A stretch of DNA of 50,849 nt. Origin: Candidatus Dormiibacterota bacterium. GTDB taxonomy: Bacteria > Chloroflexota > Dormibacteria > Aeolococcales > Aeolococcaceae. Each line of letters starts with the position of its first letter. Positions within the stretch are counted from its first letter, which is position 1. This document shows, piece by piece, positions 24,977 through 32,632 of the stretch. A model generated the notes under the pieces. That model saw only the letters and a program-made list of their open reading frames with translations. It was not told where the DNA came from and did no database searches. The position numbers and the translations under genes were made by a program. The stretch covers positions 1 to 50,849 of the forward strand of contig DASXNK010000108.1 in assembly GCA_036495095.1 (NCBI GenBank), in the 5' to 3' direction.

Positions 24977-26131
24977 TCACCTGACCACGTAGAGGGCGAG
25001 CATCCCGGCGGAGATGTGGTCGGCGACGTGGCAGTGGTAGAGCCAGATGCCGGGGTCGTCGGGGACCATGTCGGCGACCACCATGGTCGCCGGCAGCAGC
25101 GCCACCACGTCGGTCCGCATCCCCATCGCCAGCACCGTGTTCCCGTGCCAGTGGGGGGTGTGGAGGTCGACCTCGGTGCCCATGCCCATCACGTACCAGC
25201 GGACCCGCTCGCCCCTGCGGATGTCGAGGTCGGGGAGGTTGCCGAACACGTAGCCGTTGATGGCGTGCTTCTTGTTGCTCTCGACGAAGTCCGGGTCGTC
25301 CCTCCTCACCGTGGCCGGAGCCGAGGTGTGGGTCCTGATGTTGTCGTCCAGCCAGGGGCTGCGGTTCTCGTCGGAGACCATGAACATCGTGACCAGCTCC
25401 CGGTCGGCGTCCCTGGGGCTGCCGTCGGGGCGGGCCATGCCCCGCCGGGTGACCACGATCGCCCCCATCAGACCGGCGTAGGTGTCGGCGACCTCGTCGG
25501 TGTGGGAGTGGTACATCCACATCACCGAGCTCGGGTCCATCGGCCCCGGCCCGGCCCGCTCGGGGACCTGCCACACGTAGGTGTGCATGCCGCCCTGGGG
25601 CACCGAGTCGTCCGCCCTGTCGACGCCGCTGGTGCCGTCGGCGTAGGCGGCGCCCTCGGAGGCCTTGTCGTAGAACACTCCGTGCGGGTGCATGCTCGCC
25701 GGGCGCGAGGTGTGGTTCGTGAACACCACCCGGATGGTGTCGCCGACCTCGGCGTGGATGACCGGGCCGAGCAGCCCGAGGTGCTTCCACGCCTCGGGGC
25801 GGGGCGCCGGCGTCGTGAAGGTGGCGTCGGTGTACTCGCGGAACACCGACTTCGTGTACACCCGCCCGATGCGGCCGGGGCCGGTGGCCATGTAGGTGTT
25901 CTCCGCGTCCCCGAAGGGCTGCCCGGTGACCAGGTTGCGGCCGGCCGGCGCGTAGTCCCAGGCCACCTCGTCGGCGGCGATGTAGTGGAGCCGGACCTGG
26001 CCGGCGCCCGCCGCGGCCGCCAGCCGGCCGGCGGTGGCGGTGCCGTTGCCGCTGCAGCCCGCCAGCAGCCACCCGCCGAGCGCCAGCAGCAGCAGGCGGG
26101 GGCACCGCCCTCCCCACACCCCTCGTGACAT
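24977..26131 (-). CDS. Multicopper oxidase lipoprotein
   Basis: Copper enzyme that couples substrate oxidation to O2 reduction. The 384-residue lipoprotein (Cys26 in LLAGCSG) has two cupredoxin-like domains carrying the paired copper motifs: HPHG and MYHSHTD in the first half, HTPHWHG and LYHCHVADHISAGM at the C-terminus, the last supplying the type-1 copper Cys and axial Met. A GTG at 26134 directly precedes ATG 26131; GGGAGG spacing favours the ATG. Possible substrates are Fe(II), Cu(I) or Mn(II); a DtxR-like box in the promoter favours a ferroxidase role (inference). Confidence 0.87.
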   Translation of the reverse strand: MSRGVWGGRCPRLLLLALGGWLLAGCSGNGTATAGRLAAAAGAGQVRLHYIAADEVAWDYAPAGRNLVTGQPFGDAENTYMATGPGRIGRVYTKSVFREYTDATFTTPAPRPEAWKHLGLLGPVIHAEVGDTIRVVFTNHTSRPASMHPHGVFYDKASEGAAYADGTSGVDRADDSVPQGGMHTYVWQVPERAGPGPMDPSSVMWMYHSHTDEVADTYAGLMGAIVVTRRGMARPDGSPRDADRELVTMFMVSDENRSPWLDDNIRTHTSAPATVRRDDPDFVESNKKHAINGYVFGNLPDLDIRRGERVRWYVMGMGTEVDLHTPHWHGNTVLAMGMRTDVVALLPATMVVADMVPDDPGIWLYHCHVADHISAGMLALYVVR

Positions 26132-26160
26132 CACAGCCTCCCTTGCCTCGGTATAAGTGC

Positions 26161-26182
26161 GCGCTTAGGTCAGGCTAAGCGC
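26161..26182 (-). promoter_or_regulatory. DtxR/IdeR-like box upstream of the multicopper oxidase
   Basis: GCGCTTAG-GTCAGG-CTAAGCGC is a perfect 8-bp inverted repeat. Its core TTAGGTCAGGCTAA differs at one base from the left 14 bases of the known IdeR/DtxR consensus TTAGGTTAGGCTAACCTAA. It lies 30 bp before the oxidase start. Confidence 0.65.
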
Positions 26183-26289
26183 AGCCGTAAGGCTACCCTG
26201 ACCAGCCGCCGACTTCAACCTGCGCGGGGCCGTGGAGCGCTTGACGTGCGGCTGCCTGCGGGGTAGTTTACAGGTAACTAACACGCAAC

Positions 26290-26303
26290 TTAGGGGAAAC
26301 TAA
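26290..26303 (+). promoter_or_regulatory. TTAG-N6-CTAA element abutting the PadR-like start
   Basis: TTAGGGGAAACTAA ends at the base before ATG 26304. A further partial palindrome TAGTT..AACTA lies at 26264-26280. The first element shares spacing and half-sites with the boxes at 26164 and 39524. Confidence 0.5.
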
Positions 26304-26735
26304 ATGAACGGCCTCGCGGTGGCGGAGGTCGCCGCCACGTGGCCGGCGGCGGCCGGCTGGACCGACCACTCCGGGCACTCCGGAGGCCCGGAGGCCCGGG
26401 GGCCCGGCGGCGAGGCGCTGCGGGCGAGCTGCCTGCTGCCCTGCCTGCTCCTCGTCCTGAGCGAGCATCCCGCCGACGCCCGCGCGGTCGCCGCCGGGCT
26501 GGAGGGCTTCGGCTACCGTTGCGACGCCCGTGGCGCCGGCCGCCGCCTGCGCTCGCTGGAGCGGGCCGGGCTGGTCCGCCGGGGTGCGGCGCGCCCGGGG
26601 GTCGACGACCGCCGATTCCGGCTGACCCGCCGGGGGCGCTTCCACCTCGACGGCTCCGCGGCGGCGATCGCAGCCATCAGCAGGCGTCTGGAGGCCCTCT
26701 TCTCGGCTCTCGGCGCCGACCCGGTCAGCCGGTGA
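26304..26735 (+). CDS. PadR-like winged-helix regulator
   Basis: A 143-residue protein. After a 40-residue Gly/Ala-rich lead comes a PadR-type wHTH (about 42-120): a helix LLPCLLLVLSEHPADARAVAAGLEG, the 'LRSLERAGLVRR' recognition/coupling region, and the wing RRFRLTRRGRFHLDG. It lacks the long C-terminal dimer helix of larger PadR proteins. It contains Cys and a His-rich SDHSGHSGG-like stretch near residue 22, which might sense metal, as speculation. The metal-type box at its start suggests that it belongs to the iron regulon or autoregulates. Confidence 0.6.
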   Translation: MNGLAVAEVAATWPAAAGWTDHSGHSGGPEARGPGGEALRASCLLPCLLLVLSEHPADARAVAAGLEGFGYRCDARGAGRRLRSLERAGLVRRGAARPGVDDRRFRLTRRGRFHLDGSAAAIAAISRRLEALFSALGADPVSR

Positions 26736-26806
26736 GGGGGGACCCTCGGCGCAGTCCGGGGGCTCCCAGCCACCGTGAGAGTGGTTCCCGTCACCAGCCG
26801 TGAGGC

Positions 26807-27301
26807 TCAGTCGGGAGCCGGCATCTCGGTGGTGACCGCGGTGCCGTGGCACTCGGCGCAGACGCCCTCGACGGTCAGCACGGTGGCGCCGACGTGGTAC
26901 CCGTGGCGGTCGAGCAGCCGCCGGGCGAGCGGCGCCACGTCCTCGGCGGAGATCTCCACCATCCCCTTGCAGCGGACGCAGACCAGGTGATGGTGGGCGT
27001 CGTCGCTCTCGAGCTCGAACTGGGCGGTGTCGCCTCCGAGCCGGGTCTGGCGCACCAGGCCGATGCCGGTGAGGGTCTCCAGCACCCGGTAGACGGTGGA
27101 CCGGTTGAGGGTCGCGTACTGCTCGCTCACCGCCCGCCACACCTCGTCCGCGGTCATGTGCCGGCCGCGGGCCTCCCGGAGTGTCTGGAGGATGAGCTGG
27201 CGCTGCGGCGTCCAGCGCAGGCCAGCGGCGCGGACCGCGGACGCGTGGTCCGGAGTGCCCGGCGAGGACGCCCGCTGAGCTGCTGCCATGCCGACCATCA
27301 T
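26807..27301 (-). CDS. Fur-family transcriptional regulator (second of two)
   Basis: A 164-residue Fur/Zur/PerR-type repressor. wHTH: TPQRQLILQTLREARGRHMTADEVWRAV, then NRSTVYRVLETLTGIGLV; metal domain with SDDAHHHLVCVRCKG and the second zinc motif GVCAECHG. The frame runs far upstream, but the family N-terminus and GGAGAGG place the start at ATG 27301 (or ATG 27298 immediately after). It is only about 46% like the first Fur by eye and probably senses a different metal. Which one is iron-, zinc- or peroxide-responsive is not determinable here. Confidence 0.87.
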   Translation of the reverse strand: MMVGMAAAQRASSPGTPDHASAVRAAGLRWTPQRQLILQTLREARGRHMTADEVWRAVSEQYATLNRSTVYRVLETLTGIGLVRQTRLGGDTAQFELESDDAHHHLVCVRCKGMVEISAEDVAPLARRLLDRHGYHVGATVLTVEGVCAECHGTAVTTEMPAPD

Positions 27302-27381
27302 GCACCTCTCCGGGGCGCTCACGGGAGGGGTTCGGCGGCCCGATCGTCGAGGCCTCGGCGCGCCGCCCTGCCCGGGGCCGG

Positions 27382-28356
27382 TCAGATCGCGGTCGCGGCC
27401 TCCTGCTGCAGCAGCGGGGCCAGCTGGGTCTCCCAGAAGCGGAGGAAGCCCTCCTGCTCCGGGCCCGCCTGGACCACGGCGAGGTCGGTGAAGCCGGCCT
27501 CGGCGAAGGCGCGGATCGCCTCGGCGTGGACCTGCGGGTCGGGACCGCAGGGCACCAGCTCGGTGATGTCCTCGTCCTTCACGACGCGGGTGGCGGCCTC
27601 GAAGTTCACAGGGTTGGGCAGCTCGGCCATCACCTTCCATCCGGGAACGGCGAAGCGCCACATCTCCCGGGCGGTGCGCACCGCCGCCTGCCGGTCGGCG
27701 GCCCAGCAGACCGCGATCTGGCCGTAGGTGCGCCGCCCCTGGCCGCCGGCGCGGCGGAAGCCCTCGACCAGGTCGCGGCTCGGCTCGACCGCGATCAGGG
27801 CGTCGGCGAGCTCACCCGCGAGCCGGGCGGCACGGGGCCCTCCGGCGGCGACGGCGATCGGCGGCGGCTGGTCGGGGAGGGTGTAGAGCCGGGCGTCCTC
27901 GAGGCTGAGGTGCCGGCCGCGATACGACTGGAAGCCGCCCTGCCAGAGCCGGCGGATGATCTCGATCGCCTCCGCGAGCATCTCCTGCCGGACGTCGTCC
28001 GGCGGCCAGCCGCGCGCCACCACGTGCTCGTTGAGCCGCTCGCCGGCGCCGATGCCGAGGGTGAACCTGCCCCCGCTCATCAGCTGGATGGTGGCGGCGG
28101 CCTGGGCCACGACCGCCGGGTGGTAGCGCATCGTCGGGCAGGTCACCCCGGTGATCAGCTCGATCCGGTCGGTCCTGTCCGCGAGCGCACCCAGCACGCT
28201 CCAGGTGAACGGGGACTGGCCCTGGCTCTCCAGCCACGGGTGGAAGTGGTCGGAGATCATCGCGAAGTCGAAGCCGGTCGCCTCCGCGCGGCGGCAGTTG
28301 TCGACCAGCTGTCGGGGCGTCGACTGCTCGCAGATCATCGAGTATCCGAAGCGCAT
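27382..28356 (-). CDS. LLM-class F420-dependent oxidoreductase (G6PDH-like family)
   Basis: TIM-barrel luciferase-like enzyme of 324 residues, MRFGYSMICEQ at the N-terminus, with SDHFHPW (active-site His), ITGVTCPTMRYHPAVVAQAAAT, GRFTLGIGAGERLNEH and VEGFRRAG. This matches the F420-dependent glucose-6-phosphate dehydrogenase-like family (TIGR03557), implying that the host makes coenzyme F420. The real substrate is unknown; most family members are not G6P dehydrogenases. CAGACT ends 7 nt before ATG 28356 on the minus strand, so the transcript may be leaderless. Confidence 0.82.
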   Translation of the reverse strand: MRFGYSMICEQSTPRQLVDNCRRAEATGFDFAMISDHFHPWLESQGQSPFTWSVLGALADRTDRIELITGVTCPTMRYHPAVVAQAAATIQLMSGGRFTLGIGAGERLNEHVVARGWPPDDVRQEMLAEAIEIIRRLWQGGFQSYRGRHLSLEDARLYTLPDQPPPIAVAAGGPRAARLAGELADALIAVEPSRDLVEGFRRAGGQGRRTYGQIAVCWAADRQAAVRTAREMWRFAVPGWKVMAELPNPVNFEAATRVVKDEDITELVPCGPDPQVHAEAIRAFAEAGFTDLAVVQAGPEQEGFLRFWETQLAPLLQQEAATAI

Positions 28357-28390
28357 GCGGACGAGTCTGACAGCCGGTACCGGACGCTGC

Positions 28391-29134
28391 TCAGCGCTTG
28401 AACACCCTGTCGAGCACCAGGATGCTGGCCTCGAACAGCGCGATGAGCGGGACCAGCAGCGCGGCCGGGGTGAAGGGGTCCGCCCCCGGCGTGACCACCA
28501 GCGAGACGAAGACGATCCCCACCCAGATGGCCTTCCGCTGCCGGCGCAGCTTTGCCGATGACACGATGCCGAGCAGGCCGAGCAGCACCACCGCGACGGG
28601 CAGCTCGAAGGTCACGCCGAAGATGACGATCAGCAGCGTGAAGAAGGAGAGGTAGGCGTTGAGGTCGGGGAGGAACTCGGCGTTGCCGCCGAGGAAGTTC
28701 GCGAGGAAGCCGAGCCCGACCGGCATCACCAGGTAGGCGAAGGTGCCGCCGACGGCGAACAGCAGCAGCGCGGTGGCGAGGAAGGGACCGGCGAAGCGCC
28801 GCTCGGAGCGCCTCAGCCCTGGGGCGATGAAGCCCCACATCTGCCAGAGGATCACCGGCAGCGCGCCGATGATCCCGCAGATCGACGCCACCTTCAGCGG
28901 GATGCTGATGCCCTCGGTGGGGCTGGTGACGATCGGCGCGCCGACGATGTGGTGCCCGTGCGCGAGCACGCTGATCAGCGGTCGCTCGAGCAGTCCGATG
29001 ATCGCGCCGTTGAACACGAAGGCCAGCAGCGTGCAGCCGATCCACGCGATCCCACTGATGATGAGGACGCGTCGGAGCTCCTCGAGGTGCTCGATCACCG
29101 TCATGCGGCGGTCGGAGGGGAGGGCGTTCTGCAC
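28391..29134 (-). CDS. tatC: Sec-independent protein translocase TatC
   Basis: Receptor/core subunit of the twin-arginine export pathway, which moves folded proteins. 247 residues with six transmembrane helices; conserved cytoplasmic N-terminus MTVIEHLEELRRVL, FQIWGF-equivalent LWQMWGFIAPGLRRSERR, the acidic FGVTFELPV in helix 4 (conserved Glu) and a C-terminal VTPGADPFT. Starts at GTG 29134 with GGAGG upstream; ATG 29104 (10 codons in) has no SD. It follows tatA with an 18-nt gap. Confidence 0.92.
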   Translation of the reverse strand: MQNALPSDRRMTVIEHLEELRRVLIISGIAWIGCTLLAFVFNGAIIGLLERPLISVLAHGHHIVGAPIVTSPTEGISIPLKVASICGIIGALPVILWQMWGFIAPGLRRSERRFAGPFLATALLLFAVGGTFAYLVMPVGLGFLANFLGGNAEFLPDLNAYLSFFTLLIVIFGVTFELPVAVVLLGLLGIVSSAKLRRQRKAIWVGIVFVSLVVTPGADPFTPAALLVPLIALFEASILVLDRVFKR

Positions 29135-29152
29135 GGCTGCCGGCCTCCGGTC

Positions 29153-29407
29153 TCAGGCCGCGGGGCGGTGGTCGCGGGACGCGGCGACGGGATCCACGCC
29201 GCTCACCGGCAGCACGACGGGCGCGGGAACGGGCGCGGGATCGGGGCTGATGACGCTGCTGCGCAGGTCGCTGGTGTGATGCTTGAACTCACGGATGGCC
29301 TTGCCCATCCCGGAGCCGAGCTCGGGCAGCTTGCCCGGGCCGAAGATGATGACGGCGACCACCAGCAGGATGATCAGCAGGGGCAGGTGACCGGTGCCGA
29401 ATGGCAT
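29153..29407 (-). CDS. tatA: Sec-independent protein translocase TatA
   Basis: An 84-residue pore-forming Tat subunit: one N-terminal membrane helix (LPLLIILLVVAVIIFGPGKLPEL, with the FGPGKLPELG hinge diagnostic of TatA), then an amphipathic helix GSGMGKAIREFKH and a Pro/Val-rich tail. ATG 29407 lies inside a longer frame that continues upstream in the anti-sigma region and is not part of this gene. tatA-tatC are in one operon, with no tatB visible, typical of minimal TatAC systems. Confidence 0.92.
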   Translation of the reverse strand: MPFGTGHLPLLIILLVVAVIIFGPGKLPELGSGMGKAIREFKHHTSDLRSSVISPDPAPVPAPVVLPVSGVDPVAASRDHRPAA

Positions 29408-29469
29408 GTCGAGGACCTCGTGGGAGTGGATGCGTCTGTCGGGAACTACTGGGACGGGCGCGGGTTGGA

Positions 29470-30216
29470 TCAGATCCCGGGGGGCAGCGGCACCCGCAGG
29501 ACCTCGGGCCCGGTGGGGGCCAGGCTGCCGCCCGCGGGCTCGGCGGTGACGGCGATCGCGGCGAAGCCGTGGAGGCTGCGGGAGATCACCGACGACCAGC
29601 TGCCGCCGTCCGGGCCCTGGGCGAGGTACGCGGCCGCCAGCGGCGCGCCGCCGGCGGGGATCAGCCAGACCTCGTAGGTCTGCGCGGAGGTGCCGCCGAG
29701 CACCGCCGGGAGGGTCAGGCCGTTGGCGGTGAGCACCCCCTGGTGCCGGCTGGGGTCGTAGTCGAGGGCGCAGCGGGTCGCGGGCACACCGGCCGACCCG
29801 CAGGTGGGCACCCGGACCGCCACCGCAGCGGCGGGGTGCGGACCGGCGACCGACCAGGCGGCGAGCACGCTCGCGGTCGCGGCCACCAGCCCGCCGGCGG
29901 CGGTGAACCGCCGGCCCGAGGGCACCCGGCCCCAGAGCCGCCGGTGCCACCGGTCGGAGCGCTGGGGCACCGCCGCGGCCGCGCTCGCCCGCGCCTCGGC
30001 CTCCACCCGTGCCATCAGGTTGCGGCGCAGGCTCGGAGGTGGGGTGACCGGGGTCACCGTGCCGGCGATCATCGTCCCCACGTGCAGGAGCGCGCCGCCG
30101 ACCTCGCGACAGCCCCGGCACCCCTCGAGGTGGAGGCGGAGGCCGCCCTCCTCGCCGGGATCCAGGCCGCCGACGGCGTAGGCGGCGAGCAGCAGCTCGG
30201 ACTCGTCGCAGCTCAT
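29470..30216 (-). CDS. Anti-sigma factor, RskA-like
   Basis: Membrane-anchored anti-sigma factor of 248 residues. The N-terminal zinc anti-sigma domain has H29-x3-C33-x2-C36 (HLEGCRGC) near an acidic helix (MSCDESELLLAAYAVGGLDP), one membrane helix at about 105-128, and an extracytoplasmic RskA domain (about 135-248) with QTYEVWLIPAGG and GFAAIAVTAEPAGG. In mycobacteria RskA holds SigK until proteolysis or redox change frees it. ATG 30216 overlaps the sigma stop (ATGA), confirming start and coupling. Confidence 0.85.
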   Translation of the reverse strand: MSCDESELLLAAYAVGGLDPGEEGGLRLHLEGCRGCREVGGALLHVGTMIAGTVTPVTPPPSLRRNLMARVEAEARASAAAAVPQRSDRWHRRLWGRVPSGRRFTAAGGLVAATASVLAAWSVAGPHPAAAVAVRVPTCGSAGVPATRCALDYDPSRHQGVLTANGLTLPAVLGGTSAQTYEVWLIPAGGAPLAAAYLAQGPDGGSWSSVISRSLHGFAAIAVTAEPAGGSLAPTGPEVLRVPLPPGI

Positions 30217-30773
30217 GCCGGCTGCTCCACGCACCATCCGCCCAGCACACCGCGCAGGGTGCGCAGGGCCAGACGGGTGCGTCCCTTCACGGTGCCGAGG
30301 GGCACCTGCATGCGGGCGCTGATCTCGGACTGGCTGCAGCCCCCGAAGTAGGCGAGCTCGATGGTGGTGCGCTGCTCGGCGGGAAGCCGCTCGAGCGCAC
30401 CGCGGATGTGCTCGCGATCGAGCTCCGCGATCACCTCGGTCCAGGTGTCGCTGGTGGAGGAGCCGGCGGCGACGTGCTCGAGCGGGAGCTCGTCCCGCGA
30501 CCGGCCGGCGCGCCCGCGGGTGCGGTCGATGGAGCGGTTGCGCACCACGGTGCAGAGCCAGGAGCGCACCCCACCGCGGTCGGGACGGTAGGTCGCCGCC
30601 CCCCGCCAGACGGAGAGGAATGCCTCCTGGACCACGTCCTCCGCCGCGGACGCGTCATGGAGGACGCGGAGCGCGACCGCATAGGCCAGCGACCCGTAGC
30701 GGTCGTAGAGCAGCTCCATCCCCTCGGGCGAGCCCTGGGCGATCAGCTCGACGGCTCTCTCGTCGGTGGTCAT
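30213..30773 (-). CDS. ECF sigma factor, SigK-like
   Basis: A 186-residue alternative sigma factor: region 2 (about 18-85) with LLYDRYGSLAYAVALRVL, AEDVVQEAFLSVWRGA and SWLCTVVRNRSIDR; region 4 (about 128-180) with LPAEQRTTIELAYFGGCSQSEIS and PLGTVKGRTRLALRTLR. Such proteins with an RskA partner form the ECF19/SigK group. GGAG precedes ATG 30773; the frame extends upstream to 30893 without conservation. Its likely targets include the divergent Tat-exported ferritin-like genes across the 137-bp intergenic region (inference; the mycobacterial SigK regulon also contains secreted proteins). Confidence 0.87.
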   Translation of the reverse strand: MTTDERAVELIAQGSPEGMELLYDRYGSLAYAVALRVLHDASAAEDVVQEAFLSVWRGAATYRPDRGGVRSWLCTVVRNRSIDRTRGRAGRSRDELPLEHVAAGSSTSDTWTEVIAELDREHIRGALERLPAEQRTTIELAYFGGCSQSEISARMQVPLGTVKGRTRLALRTLRGVLGGWCVEQPA

Positions 30774-30825
30774 GGCCGGCTCCGTGGGTGTTCTCACGGT
30801 GCCCCATACGCCGCGACCGGCCCCG

Positions 30826-30852
30826 CGGATCACTGCGGCGGTCTGTGATCCG
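30826..30852. promoter_or_regulatory. 8-bp inverted repeat between divergent sigma and ferritin-like operons
   Basis: CGGATCAC (30826-30833) and GTGATCCG (30845-30852) are perfect inverted arms with an 11-bp spacer. It sits in the shared control region, 53 bp upstream of the sigma ATG and 58 bp before the ferritin-like GTG. The 19-bp centre-to-centre spacing suits a dimeric regulator. Confidence 0.5.
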
Positions 30853-30910
30853 TCCGCCCGGCGCCCCGCGTAGGCACTCACCGCAACACCCATTCTCGGA
30901 GGCGTTCACC

Positions 30911-31756
30911 GTGACCTTTGACGAACCCAGGATGACGGACCTGATGGAGGAATCCCAGGACCTTCACAGCACCGCCATGCGGCTCACCGACCAGGCCGTC
31001 GACGAGATCGTCGAGACCGGCCGTGAGCGCCGCGCGCGGGGCGAGATCGAGACCGCCGATCCCGGCCGTCGCACCTTCCTGCGCCGCTCGCTGCTCGCCG
31101 CCGGCGTGGTCGGCGGTGGCGCGCTCGGCGCGTCGATGTTCTCTCGGATGATGACCACCGCATACGCGGCCAGTTCCGCCGACGTGATGATGCTGCAGAC
31201 CGCGGCCTCCATCGAGAACCTGGCGGTGGCGGTGTACACCAAGGCGGCCGGCCTTCCCCCCGCCGTCAGCGGTGCGGCGATCCCGACGGTCAAGGCGTTC
31301 GTGGTCATGACCATCAAGCAGCACACCGACCACGCCAACGCCTTCAACGCCGCGGCGATGCAGCTCGGTGGCGTGGCGCAGCCCAAGATCGACCAGGTCG
31401 TCTACGACGCGGTCGTCGCTCCTGCGCTGGGAAAGATCAAGGGCCCAGCCGACGTGGTGGCGCTCGCCCAGACGCTCGAGGATGCCGCCGCGCAGACCTA
31501 CGTGAAGTTCGGCGGTGACGTCGACGACAAGAACGCCCTGAACGCGTTCGCCACCATCGCGCCGGTCGAGGCGCAGCACAGCGCGGTGCTGCTGGCCGTG
31601 GCCGCGCTCATCGCCGGCGGTGCCCCGCAGCTGATCACGATCACGCCCGCGGTCGACGCCAGCAAGCTGCCCGCGGCCGCCGGGTCGGTGGGCTTCCCCA
31701 ACAACTTCTACAAGACGGACGCGGCGCGGCCCGCGGCCGAAGGGGCGGTCCAGTGA
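30911..31756 (+). CDS. Tat-exported ferritin-like domain protein 1
   Basis: A 281-residue protein with a twin-arginine signal (GRRTFLRRSLLAAGVVGG, RR at 53-54) after an unusually long 52-residue charged n-region, then a four-helix ferritin-like domain (PF13668 type, about 95-240). Helix motifs with candidate metal ligands are SIENLAVAVYTKAAG, MTIKQHTDHANAF, TLEDAAAQTYVKFG and IAPVEAQHSAVLL. The N-terminal Tat context fits a folded metalloprotein. GTG 30911 (GGAGG upstream) is preferred to ATG 30932. Metal and reaction are unknown. It overlaps the next, paralogous gene by 4 nt. Confidence 0.82.
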   Translation: MTFDEPRMTDLMEESQDLHSTAMRLTDQAVDEIVETGRERRARGEIETADPGRRTFLRRSLLAAGVVGGGALGASMFSRMMTTAYAASSADVMMLQTAASIENLAVAVYTKAAGLPPAVSGAAIPTVKAFVVMTIKQHTDHANAFNAAAMQLGGVAQPKIDQVVYDAVVAPALGKIKGPADVVALAQTLEDAAAQTYVKFGGDVDDKNALNAFATIAPVEAQHSAVLLAVAALIAGGAPQLITITPAVDASKLPAAAGSVGFPNNFYKTDAARPAAEGAVQ

Positions 31757-32571
31757 GCCGCGGCAAGAAGGACAACAGCATGGACCTGTCGGAGCGCGAG
31801 CTGCTCGCGATGACCAGTGACCTCGACCAGATGCACCGGGACATGTTCCCGCGCTTCCAGGTCGCGGTCGCCGAGATGACCGAGGGCTGGCGCGAGTGGA
31901 CCGAGCGCGAGCAGGCGATCAGCCGCATGAACGCGACCCGGCGCAACTTCCTCCGCGGCGGCCTGGTGACCGCCGGCGCGCTCGGCGGCGGCGTCCTGCT
32001 CGCCGCCTGCGGTGGCTCGAACAGCCCGTCGAGCGCGGGCACCACCACCTCGACCGCCACCTCGCAGAGCGTCGACCTCACCGTCGCCCGGCTGGCCGCC
32101 AGCCTCGAGATCCTGGCGATCAACACCTACCAGACGGTGCTGGACGCCGCCGGCAAGGGTGCCCTCGGAGCCGTGCCGCCGGCGATCGGCACCTTCGTCA
32201 CCACCGCCAAGGGACAGCACACCGACCACGCCAACGCCTGGAACGGTGCGCTCACCGGCGCCGGCCAGTCGGCGCAGACCGCGCCCGACCCCCACTACAA
32301 GAAGGTCGTCGACGGCGCGCTCCCCAGCGTCAAGACCGTCGTCGACGCGGCCAAGCTCGCGCTCACCCTCGAGACCGTCGCGATGGAGACCTACACCGCC
32401 GGTGCGGCGCTGGTCACCGACAAGAAGAACCGGCTGGTGGCGCTGACCATCGCCCCGGTCGAGGCCCAGCACGTCGCCATCCTCAACTACGTCCTCGGCC
32501 AGTACCCGGTCCCCGACACGTTCATCAAGACCGACATGGCCGCCTCTCCCAACGACCTCACCGAGGGCTGA
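31753..32571 (+). CDS. Tat-exported ferritin-like lipoprotein 2
   Basis: A 272-residue paralogue of the preceding protein. A 62-residue acidic N-terminal extension (helical, Met/Glu-rich) precedes the Tat motif TRRNFLRGG (RR at 63-64) and a lipobox LAAC (Cys86), so it should be a Tat-exported lipoprotein. The ferritin-like bundle (about 105-250) has SLEILAINTYQ, TTAKGQHTDHANAWNGAL, TLETVAMETYTAGA and IAPVEAQHVAIL. It starts at GTG 31753, GTGA overlap with the upstream stop. Two related Tat proteins, one soluble and one anchored, suggest a heteromer (inference). Confidence 0.82.
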   Translation: MSRGKKDNSMDLSERELLAMTSDLDQMHRDMFPRFQVAVAEMTEGWREWTEREQAISRMNATRRNFLRGGLVTAGALGGGVLLAACGGSNSPSSAGTTTSTATSQSVDLTVARLAASLEILAINTYQTVLDAAGKGALGAVPPAIGTFVTTAKGQHTDHANAWNGALTGAGQSAQTAPDPHYKKVVDGALPSVKTVVDAAKLALTLETVAMETYTAGAALVTDKKNRLVALTIAPVEAQHVAILNYVLGQYPVPDTFIKTDMAASPNDLTEG

Positions 32572-32595
32572 CCCGCCGACCCCCACACGTGCCTG

Positions 32596-32624
32596 GGACC
32601 GCCGCCCACCGCGGGCGGCGGTCC
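32596..32624. terminator. 12-bp stem terminator between convergent operons
   Basis: GGACCGCCGCCC (32596-32607) pairs perfectly with GGGCGGCGGTCC (32613-32624) around ACCGC, followed by TT. It separates the ferritin-like operon (stop 32571) from the convergent LUD gene (stop 32633). Confidence 0.7.
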
Positions 32625-32632
32625 TTCGCGGG

